Positions 1-5,424 of a stretch of DNA of 10,496 nt are shown piece by piece (the first letter of the stretch is position 1; each line of letters opens with the position of its first letter). Source of the DNA: CAZAQS01 sp964486825 (GTDB lineage Bacteria; Chloroflexota; Anaerolineae; Anaerolineales; UBA4823); NCBI GenBank assembly GCA_964486825.1, contig CAZAQS010000159.1, positions 1 to 10,496 of the forward strand, given 5' to 3'. Under the pieces are notes generated by a model. That model did no database searches. It had not been told where the DNA came from and was given only the letters and a program-made list of their open reading frames with translations. Made by a program: the position numbers and the translations under genes.

Positions 1-589
1 TAAGGTATTCCTTGAGATAGCTTTCGATCTCGTCTTGGGATAGGTGAGGGTTGCGGCCTGGGCTGAGCAGGCATTCCTGGGTAGTCAGGCAAGTACCTTG
101 CCCATCCACGTGGATCGAGCCGCCCTCCAGGACCAGGGGCGCCTTGTACCGGGGGGTCCGCTCGATCTCGAGTACCTTCTGCGCCACAGCCTGGTCCAGG
201 TCCCAGGGGAAGTACAAACCGTTGACCAGGCCGCCCCAGGCGTTGAAATCCCAATCCACGCCGCGCAGCCCGCCTTGCTCCCTTACGAGAAAGGTCGGCC
301 CGCAATCGCGTATCCAGGCGTCGTTGTTGGCAATCTCAACCACGCGCACCTGCTCTGGAAGCATAAGACGGGCATTGGCGTACTGGTCTGAGTTGGCGCC
401 AACGGTAACCGGCTCGAATTGGGCGATAGCGCTGGCTACAGCCGTGAAAGCCGCCTGGGCAGGTTTACCCCCCAGGCGCCAGTTATCAGGACGTTGTGGC
501 CACAGCATCCAGGCGCCAGCATGCGGATCGAATTCAGCGGGCATGCGGAAGCCGTCTGAACGAGGGGTGCAGGACAAGGTTTCCACCAT
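1..589 (-). CDS. aguA: Agmatine deiminase, N-terminal 196 residues (runs off window)
   Basis: Agmatine deiminase hydrolyses agmatine to N-carbamoylputrescine plus ammonia in the cytoplasm. I translated this frame by hand: it begins MVETLSCTPRSDGFRMPAEF and carries the family blocks WPQRPDNWRLGGKPAQA (about residues 31-47), NNDAWIRDCGPTF (about 88-100; the acidic residue and Arg line the guanidine pocket), FNAWGG and EGGSIHVDGQGT (about 155-166), followed by TTQECLL and RNP. The catalytic Cys near the C-terminus lies beyond position 1, so activity cannot be judged. ATG at 589-587 is chosen because the family N-terminus aligns from there; there is no good Shine-Dalgarno, but the start lies 4 bp after the carbamoyltransferase stop, which suggests translational coupling. 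The pairing with a carbamoyltransferase supports the agmatine pathway rather than peptidyl-arginine deimination. The identity is near certain. Confidence 0.95.
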   Translation of the reverse strand, partial: MVETLSCTPRSDGFRMPAEFDPHAGAWMLWPQRPDNWRLGGKPAQAAFTAVASAIAQFEPVTVGANSDQYANARLMLPEQVRVVEIANNDAWIRDCGPTFLVREQGGLRGVDWDFNAWGGLVNGLYFPWDLDQAVAQKVLEIERTPRYKAPLVLEGGSIHVDGQGTCLTTQECLLSPGRNPHLSQDEIESYLKEYL

Positions 590-593
590 GATG

Positions 594-1616
594 TTATCCG
601 TTAAGATCGAGATCGCTTAGGAATGCGTCGATTTTTCCCTTATGGTACGCCCTCAGCTCTTCTGAGGGGCGCGCCAAGCGCGGGTACAGGAAGTAGACCA
701 GCAGGCCTTTCTCTGTATGCAGGCGATTTTCGGATTGGTCAAAGATGATCGAGCGGGGGTTGTCCATGACCTCGTCGGTAGCTTCAACCCCGCGCGAAGC
801 CGGCAGGCAATGCATGAATTTGGCGTGATCGGGGGCGTGGTTGAATAGTTCTTTGTTCACCTGGTAATCGGGCATGAAGGCAGCCCGGCGCTCAGGGATC
901 TCGTCCTCCTGCCCCACCCACCACCATAGGTCGGTATAGATGAAATCCGCCTCCCGTACAGCCGCACGCGGGTCGGAAGTAATGGTCAGCGAGCCCCCAG
1001 ACAGGGAGCAATTTTGACGGGACCATTTCACCCAATCGGCAGGTGGTTGGTATCGCTTGGGAGCGGCATGGGTAAAGTGCATACCCAGCCGGGTGCAAAT
1101 CAGCATCAAGGAGGATAATACGTTGGTAGCGTCACCGATGAAGGTAACATGCAGATCCTCCAGCTGCTTCCTGGAGGGCATATGCTCGATCATCGTCAAG
1201 GCGTCACATACTACCTGTGTGGGGTGGTTGTAGTCGGTCAGGCCGTTGATCACCGGCACCTCGGCATACTGCGCCAGCTCGAGGACAGTACTGTGCTTCA
1301 AAGTGCGCGCTTCGATAACGTCACACATGCGCGAAAGCACCTTAGCGGTATCGTACATCGATTCGCGTTCACCCAGGTGGATCTCACCGGGCTTCAAGTA
1401 CAGCGCGTGACCTCCCAACTCTGTCATAGCTACTTCGAAGGAGACGCGCGTACGGGTAGAGGGTTCCTCGAAGATCATCGCCAGGGAAGCGCCTTCGAGC
1501 AGTTTAGGCGTACAAGCCTGCTGGCTGGCTGCCTTGATCACCCGGGTCAACTGGATCATATCGAGCAGCTCTTTTTTCGTGAAGTCTTGCGTATCGATGA
1601 AATGTCTTAGAGTCAT
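594..1616 (-). CDS. ptcA: Putrescine carbamoyltransferase (or close ornithine-type carbamoyltransferase)
   Basis: A 340-residue transcarbamylase. In the agmatine deiminase pathway this enzyme phosphorolyses N-carbamoylputrescine to putrescine and carbamoyl phosphate, from which a carbamate kinase makes ATP. Visible motifs are STRTR (53-57, carbamoyl-phosphate binding), HPTQ (131-134) within a DYNHPTQ block that is like putrescine transferases rather than the EFHPTQ of ornithine transferases, GDATN (161-165), and HCLP (269-272, catalytic Cys). The ornithine-recognition SMG loop is absent; the equivalent stretch (231-235) reads WWWVG. The start ATG is preceded by AGGAG six bases upstream (minus, 1622-1627). 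Agmatine deiminase follows after 4 bp, the main argument for putrescine as substrate. An ornithine or other diamine substrate remains possible. The intergenic stretch up to 1787 holds a TACAAT -10-like hexamer (1654-1659) with no convincing -35 and a 7-bp hairpin (1725-1741) with no U-tract. Confidence 0.8.
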   Translation of the reverse strand: MTLRHFIDTQDFTKKELLDMIQLTRVIKAASQQACTPKLLEGASLAMIFEEPSTRTRVSFEVAMTELGGHALYLKPGEIHLGERESMYDTAKVLSRMCDVIEARTLKHSTVLELAQYAEVPVINGLTDYNHPTQVVCDALTMIEHMPSRKQLEDLHVTFIGDATNVLSSLMLICTRLGMHFTHAAPKRYQPPADWVKWSRQNCSLSGGSLTITSDPRAAVREADFIYTDLWWWVGQEDEIPERRAAFMPDYQVNKELFNHAPDHAKFMHCLPASRGVEATDEVMDNPRSIIFDQSENRLHTEKGLLVYFLYPRLARPSEELRAYHKGKIDAFLSDLDLNG

Positions 1617-1787
1617 GGCAGGCTCCTGGGAGGTAGGTGGTTGGCTATTCTGAATTGTACGTTATTTTTAAGTTTTTTATCAGGATTCACCGCTTCAAGC
1701 GACACAATGAACATCACTGCTCGCCTTGCCTCCCAGGCAGGCCCAGGGAAGAACATGGTGAGTGTATACAGTTAGAATAAAGCATGT

Positions 1788-2876
1788 CTATCCCTGCCAC
1801 TGGCGAAGTACTTCCCTGGGCGAGGCTAATATACCTCCAATTACTTCCCCAGGACTCTCCAAGACAACGATCCCGGTAAGCCATTTGACCCAGAACCAGC
1901 CACGCCGGTCGGGAACAACAGCCCGTAAAGGAAAACCGTGCTGAGGCGATAGGGTCTCACCCGTCACATGTGTAGCCAGGAGGATCTTACGGGCTTCTTG
2001 CATGGGGTAAGAGTGGTTGTAGCCTGTGGCTGAGATCAGCCTTACCCCGGCTGCCCCATCCAACATCCCGGCCTCATTCAATAAGGCGATGAGGGGCAGT
2101 CCTTGCCAATCCTGTATGCTATACCAGCCGTTCGTACAGTCAAGCGTGGCAGCCAAGACATAGGGCCTTGGCGCCAGTATACCCTGGTAACCCACCTGGA
2201 GTGGGGTATGAACGGCCCCGCGGATCTCCAATCTCCAACTCTCCAGGTCGAGGGAGGGGGGACTCTCGCCGACGACCGGGAAATCGTTGCCCGAATAGAT
2301 TCCAAAGGCGCGCGAGCCTGTAACAGTACGCCGGGGTATCTGCTCGGTCGAGCGCGCTTCAGCCACGTAGGCCGCCAGGCGGGCCCCTACTATCCCAGCG
2401 CCTGTCAGGCCCAGGACCTTCAGGAAATCGCGCCGGGTCAAGAAATCGCGCTTGCTCGGATTTGGCCAACGCCATAAGACGTGGATGGCGATAAATGGCA
2501 ACAGCAGCAATCCTAAGATCCAATGCCAGGATAAAAGTGTTTGTCCGAGGATGCTGTAGGGCCCCAGGCGCCACATCCACAGGAAACCTAATATAACCAC
2601 CAGCAGGATCAAATGGGCAAACACGACGGAAAGAAGGACGATAACGCTGCGGTCGACTGACTTGTTCATCCCCCTTAACAACGAGCGGTAGATGACGGCA
2701 ACTTTCCAGGGAGCAAGCACGAGCAGAGGTATCCCGACGATACGATGCAGGTCGAATACCCAGGGCTGCCAAGTGCCGTACAGCATGACAATGCCCGAAA
2801 TCCCCTGGAGCAGCAGCAGCGCTAACAACAGGATGTTGATAAAACGGTCAGTTTTGGTGAGACTGCCGGTGGCCAA
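1788..2876 (-). CDS. Membrane-anchored cytochrome b / sulfite-oxidase-fold molybdenum oxidoreductase fusion
   Basis: A 362-residue protein that joins two modules usually made as separate subunits. Residues 12-137 form four hydrophobic helices (about 12-32, 43-63, 78-101, 116-136) with His44, His88, His118 and His132 as candidate b-heme ligands. A basic loop then leads to TRRDFLK (147-153), an exact match to the twin-arginine consensus, and a hydrophobic stretch (154-172). Residues 185-362 are an oxidoreductase molybdopterin-binding domain of the sulfite oxidase/MsrP class: LDCTNGW with Mo-ligand candidate Cys247, and later GFPLRAVVPDRRGWFWVKW. With the N-terminus inside, four helices return the chain to the cytoplasm exactly at the Tat motif, so the Mo domain would be exported outside. 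The start is TTG, preceded by GAGGG four bases upstream; the first ATG codons lie inside helices. It is the last gene of a three-gene operon (39 bp after DUF2231). Substrate unknown: sulfite, a sulfoxide or another oxyanion are all possible. Confidence 0.85.
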   Translation of the reverse strand: MATGSLTKTDRFINILLLALLLLQGISGIVMLYGTWQPWVFDLHRIVGIPLLVLAPWKVAVIYRSLLRGMNKSVDRSVIVLLSVVFAHLILLVVILGFLWMWRLGPYSILGQTLLSWHWILGLLLLPFIAIHVLWRWPNPSKRDFLTRRDFLKVLGLTGAGIVGARLAAYVAEARSTEQIPRRTVTGSRAFGIYSGNDFPVVGESPPSLDLESWRLEIRGAVHTPLQVGYQGILAPRPYVLAATLDCTNGWYSIQDWQGLPLIALLNEAGMLDGAAGVRLISATGYNHSYPMQEARKILLATHVTGETLSPQHGFPLRAVVPDRRGWFWVKWLTGIVVLESPGEVIGGILASPREVLRQWQG

Positions 2877-2915
2877 TTTTCCCTCTACTATTTATAGGTT
2901 CACAGACCCGCATTA

Positions 2916-3392
2916 TTACTCCGGGCGATACGGACCAATCCAATGGCGATACACCAGGCGGCCTCCGAAAAAACCGCCTGCAATAAGAGAGATGGTAATA
3001 AAAAAAGAAAGGCCAAGACCAGCAAAGAGGATGAAACCATAGCGATCCTCCAACCTTGCGAACAGGTTGAACGTGGCAAGGAAGACTGTCATATCGGTCA
3101 ATATAAAATGGATCCAACCCACTGGCAGGGCACGAGCCCGCTCAATCGTCAGGAAGTCGATCAGGCCGGTGAAAACAGACGCAAGGCCGGTAAGCCAGCC
3201 TGCCAGGATCAGCCAAAAGGAAAAATCAGCCCAGAACCGGTCGGCGAACCACCAGAAGAGCAGGTCGGTCAGCAAGGCAGCGCCTAAAAAGGCAATCGGA
3301 AACCCAACGATTGCTGGATGGATGGGATGTTTCCGTATAGCTACAGTACTGGGTACGCCCTTAAAGGCGCTGCCCGGTTCGGTTCCTTCCAT
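2916..3392 (-). CDS. DUF2231 family four-helix membrane protein
   Basis: A 158-residue integral membrane protein of the DUF2231 family, whose function is not established. It shows the family signature HPIHP (His22, His25) just before helix 1 and GGRLVYRHWIG near the end (His150). Helices lie at about 27-48, 56-78, 90-111 and 118-141; His95 lies at the start of helix 3, so every loop-to-helix corner that could bind heme carries a His. Heme binding is my inference. I chose ATG at 3392 because GGAG lies six bases upstream; a TTG at 3413 in the same frame would overlap the preceding stop codon but has no ribosome-binding site. It sits 17 bp after the cupredoxin gene and 39 bp before the cytochrome b/Mo gene, so it probably serves the same membrane redox chain, as an electron carrier or assembly partner. 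Confidence 0.85.
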   Translation of the reverse strand: MEGTEPGSAFKGVPSTVAIRKHPIHPAIVGFPIAFLGAALLTDLLFWWFADRFWADFSFWLILAGWLTGLASVFTGLIDFLTIERARALPVGWIHFILTDMTVFLATFNLFARLEDRYGFILFAGLGLSFFITISLIAGGFFGGRLVYRHWIGPYRPE

Positions 3393-3409
3393 AAATGGCT
3401 CCGAGTAAC

Positions 3410-4240
3410 TCAAGGAGTTTCTACGATAATGACTCCCGCCATCCCTGCACCACCTGTTCCTCCATGGATATTACAGTGGTATGGGTAGGTGCCCGGTTCA
3501 TTGAAAGTATGCTCAAACCGGTTTGCATATTGAAGAGTGCCACTGTCAAAGGACCCATCATCCGCCGTTACCGTATGTGGTAAATCTCCGCTGTTTGTCC
3601 AAATGACAGTCGTCCCTGGAGAAACGGTCAACTCTCCTGGCGAAAAGGCCGAGTCAATGACTGAAACCCGGGCCTCTTGTACAACGGCTTCCTCCTCCAG
3701 GCCGCCGGTTATCTGGAAAGGTACATTCACAACTTCCCCTTCCCTCAGCACCGGTTGGTCAGGTCCTGGGAACTCGTATTCTCCAACCGTACCGGCGTCT
3801 TCATGCAACATGGCGTGTAATGTACCAGTGGCATTCGCTACGTCAATTTCAACGACTACATCCTCTTCCATATCAATCACGGGCGCATAGCCGATAACCG
3901 GGCCAGGCGCGCCGTCCTGGTCAGCATGGATGACGATCCATCCGGGGCCGGGGCTGCTGACCAGGTCGATCGTCACACTACTATCCAGAATTTCCTGGTC
4001 GCTGACCTCTACATCCGCTTCCGCTTCTGGCGTAGGCGTGGCAACAGGCTCAGGCGTAAGTACTGGAGATGGGGTTATGCCTGTTTCCGGCACGATCTCA
4101 TCCACGGGCGTCTCTTCCGGTACTGTCGGAGTAGCCGGCTCCATCACCATTGGCTGGCATGCTACCAAGAGCATAATTATCGCCGTGTAAATCACAAAAA
4201 CGAGCCCCTTTCCGGCTCGTTTTACCTGCCTAGTTTCCAT
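3410..4240 (-). CDS. Cupredoxin lipoprotein with DUF7282-like domain
   Basis: A 276-residue secreted lipoprotein. The signal sequence has basic residues (4-11), a hydrophobic core and lipobox LVAC with Cys28 as the lipidation site. A Thr/Pro/Glu-rich linker follows (about 30-80). Residues about 87-180 (GPGWIVIHAD, VIGYAPV, LHAMLHEDAG) resemble the DUF7282 domain seen in archaeal and Chloroflexota surface proteins. Residues about 190-276 are a plastocyanin/amicyanin-type cupredoxin with a full type-1 copper set: His222 (LPHTV), Cys256 and His259 (HCNIH) and Met267 (GAGMAG), with a Gly-rich insert between His and Met. ATG at 4240 is preferred over an upstream in-frame start at 4291 because AAGGAG lies at 4254-4249 and the signal peptide begins here. 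As first gene of the operon with DUF2231 and the Mo protein, it is a plausible extracytoplasmic electron partner; that link is inferred from position only. Confidence 0.9.
   Translation of the reverse strand: METRQVKRAGKGLVFVIYTAIIMLLVACQPMVMEPATPTVPEETPVDEIVPETGITPSPVLTPEPVATPTPEAEADVEVSDQEILDSSVTIDLVSSPGPGWIVIHADQDGAPGPVIGYAPVIDMEEDVVVEIDVANATGTLHAMLHEDAGTVGEYEFPGPDQPVLREGEVVNVPFQITGGLEEEAVVQEARVSVIDSAFSPGELTVSPGTTVIWTNSGDLPHTVTADDGSFDSGTLQYANRFEHTFNEPGTYPYHCNIHGGTGGAGMAGVIIVETP
4197..4223 (-). terminator. Intrinsic-terminator-shaped hairpin inside codons 6-16 of the cupredoxin gene
   Basis: Read on the minus strand, a perfect 10-bp inverted repeat (AAAACGAGCC at 4223-4214 and GGCTCGTTTT at 4206-4197, loop of 7) is followed at once by a run of five T. 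This is the form of a Rho-independent terminator, yet it lies within the coding sequence between the start codon and the lipobox (residues Val6 to Val16). The shape is seen directly. That it terminates, or attenuates, transcription of the operon is inference; it could also be an mRNA-folding element or chance, because the encoded residues are ordinary signal-peptide residues. Confidence 0.5.
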
Positions 4241-4402
4241 ATGTCGATCTCCTTTCAATCTATTATTCGAGCTTATGCTTTCTCGAAGCAAGGGCTTTTC
4301 ATCCGGTAAAAAGAAACCGGGCGATAAGCCATCTGTCCTCGGTTTTGGGAATTCCTGTTGAGCAAAGATGCAAGAAGATATTTTTTAAATCTTCTCTATT
4401 AA
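4241..4402 (-). other. Structured leader of the cupredoxin operon (no gene seen)
   Basis: About 160 nt between the predicted transcription start and the ATG. It holds three inverted repeats: AGAAGAT/ATCTTCT (4373-4379 with 4389-4395), CCGGT/ACCGG (4303-4307 with 4316-4320) and TTCGAG/CTCGAA (4266-4271 with 4282-4287), then the Shine-Dalgarno AAGGAG (4254-4249). On the minus strand, GCTCG at 4272-4268 is complementary to CGAGC in the 5' arm of the intragenic terminator-like hairpin, so a competing antiterminator fold spanning the ribosome-binding site can be drawn. No known riboswitch class is recognised. Confidence 0.35.
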
Positions 4403-4408
4403 TCAATA

Positions 4409-4437
4409 ATCCTACCTTTCAGGTCCATTTATGTCAT
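4409..4437 (-). promoter_or_regulatory. Candidate sigma-70-type promoter of the cupredoxin operon
   Basis: On the minus strand, -35 ATGACA (4437-4432, five of six to consensus), a 17-bp spacer and -10 TAGGAT (4414-4409, four of six). Transcription would start near 4402. The spacing and the boxes placed directly upstream support it, but the -10 is weak, as would suit an activator-dependent promoter. Confidence 0.4.
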
Positions 4438-4444
4438 TGGGTGA

Positions 4445-4474
4445 TTTCCCTAATCAACCTCCGGGTTTTCCCTA
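4445..4474 (-). repeat. Two TAGGGAAA direct repeats at 22-bp period upstream of the promoter
   Basis: On the minus strand TAGGGAAA occurs at 4474-4467 and again at 4452-4445, each followed within a few bases by CC(C). The spacing is two DNA turns and the nearer box ends seven bases before the -35 hexamer. This is the layout of binding sites for a dimeric activator contacting RNA polymerase. The regulator is unknown. Confidence 0.4.
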
Positions 4475-4648
4475 GTTCCATATACTAACTTGTATTCGCT
4501 GGAAACAATTTACCTAATTGAGTCGTCAATATTACTGAGATTGTTTATCGGTTATATCTTTATCGGGTCTTGTTGCACGAGAGCCTTACGATCGGTTTAT
4601 GGCGCTCACAAGAGAACCTAACTCAATCACCTTAATCCATTCATACTT
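4475..4648. other. AT-rich intergenic stretch, no gene
   Basis: Between the operon control region and the small ORF at 4649. The only structure noticed is the direct repeat TTTATCGG at 4544-4551 and 4559-4566 (15-bp period), with a related ATCGGTTTAT at 4591-4600. No recognisable promoter with good spacing and no ribosome-binding site before 4649 was found. Confidence 0.3.
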
Positions 4649-5032
4649 ATGGTTACGAATACTTCCGACCTCGACAATTTCATCGAAAACGACTGGCAGT
4701 TTCTGGGGAAGCTCAATCTACCTATAGATATGTACACCGATGGCATGATCGGTGAATGGCTTTCTGAAACCCTCAAGCCGCTCAAACTGCAAGTTGATTT
4801 TATCGACAAAGTCAGCTCTTCCACCAGGCAAGCTGTGCATCGCGCCTTGCTGGATGATAAAAGAGGCGCCTTCGATCACTTCCACTTGCTCATATATTCT
4901 CAAAAACATCGTTCTGATCATTCAAATACATGGGGATTTTTTCGAATTGAAAAAAACGAGCAAAGCCCAACTGAAAAAGTGCATGCCGGTCACGCGATTG
5001 AAATATATCTCTATCCAGAGGGGCACCGGTAA
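4649..5032 (+). CDS. Small hypothetical protein, unrecognised
   Basis: A 127-residue soluble, charged, His-rich ORF with no signal peptide or membrane helix. I do not recognise the family. The composition is protein-like: an acidic N-terminal half with SETLKPLKLQVDF and RALLDDKRGAFDHFHLLIY, and a C-terminal part of alternating pattern (NTWGFFRIEK ... HAIEIYLYPEG) suggestive of beta strands. It carries no Cys. In-frame stop at 4619 limits the start to ATG 4649 (or an unlikely ATA at 4643). There is no Shine-Dalgarno, so it may be leaderless, or a decayed gene. Its stop lies 6 bp from the end of the XRE remnant on the other strand, and the region is AT-richer than its flanks, which hints at acquired or decaying DNA. 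Overlapping minus-strand frames look less protein-like. Confidence 0.5.
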   Translation: MVTNTSDLDNFIENDWQFLGKLNLPIDMYTDGMIGEWLSETLKPLKLQVDFIDKVSSSTRQAVHRALLDDKRGAFDHFHLLIYSQKHRSDHSNTWGFFRIEKNEQSPTEKVHAGHAIEIYLYPEGHR

Positions 5033-5038
5033 AGTCGT

Positions 5039-5215
5039 TCATCCTGACCGGCAGGGATAACACGCTTGCCTTCGCCATGCATCAAAAAGGCGCTCGTCTG
5101 TTTCGATCTTCATGATCAACGAAGCCGAGCATCCCACTTTAGCTGCTAGACCAATTTGCGTTAAATCCAGGGCTTTACGCCTGCGCCTGACCCAGTATCC
5201 GAAGGAATATTCCAT
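5039..5215 (-). pseudogene. Remnant of an XRE-type HTH regulator (N-terminus only)
   Basis: A 58-codon reading frame found by reading the minus strand by hand. Residues 5-42 spell a clear Cro/C1-type helix-turn-helix: FGYWVRRRRKALDLTQ (5-20), LAAKVGCSASLI (23-34) and KIETDER (36-42). This exact N-terminal style heads long Chloroflexota regulators that continue into ATPase and tetratricopeptide repeat parts. Here the match stops after DER (usually followed by RPSRQIAE), and the frame runs through unrelated LFDAWRRQACYPCRSG to a TGA. The ATG at 5215 has no Shine-Dalgarno. I therefore call it a truncated 5' fragment left by deletion or rearrangement. A functional mini-HTH peptide is possible but less likely. 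Confidence 0.65.
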
Positions 5216-5424
5216 GCTTGATGACTAGACAAATCAATACAGTATAAATCGGACTATTTTACTACTAATTTCCTGTTAATAAACGGGAAATCGATACTCA
5301 AAGGTAAGCTGAAATCATTTACAATTACGTTGGTCGCACCGCCTGCCTGGAGAAGAGGCAGCCAGTTGCCCTAGAAGCCTCAATCCAGCCGCGAGCTTAG
5401 CATTATTTTCAGACCGCGCGAAAG
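5216..5424. other. Intergenic leader upstream of the nuclease-fold gene, with a 10-bp dyad
   Basis: No gene seen. A loose promoter can be drawn: TTGATG (5218-5223) and TATAAA (5243-5248) with a long 19-bp spacer. Downstream of it lies an inverted repeat, ATTTCCTGTT (5268-5277), loop AATA, AACGGGAAAT (5282-5291), nine of ten bases matched with the tenth a G-T pair. It has no following T-run, so it is an operator or leader hairpin rather than a terminator. Confidence 0.3.

Noticed and set aside
51..620. Long plus-strand frames opposite the agmatine deiminase gene
   Set aside because: They are antisense shadows; the minus strand gives an unambiguous AguA sequence.
1725..1741. Hairpin between the cyt b-Mo gene and the carbamoyltransferase gene as a terminator
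   Set aside because: Seven pairs including one G-T, and no T-run follows on the minus strand.
3393..3413. TTG start of the DUF2231 protein overlapping the cupredoxin stop
   Set aside because: No ribosome-binding site before it, whereas ATG 3392 has GGAG at six bases.
5060..5229. Plus-strand open frame opposite the XRE remnant
   Set aside because: Arg/Ser-rich antisense composition with no start signal; the minus strand encodes the recognisable HTH.
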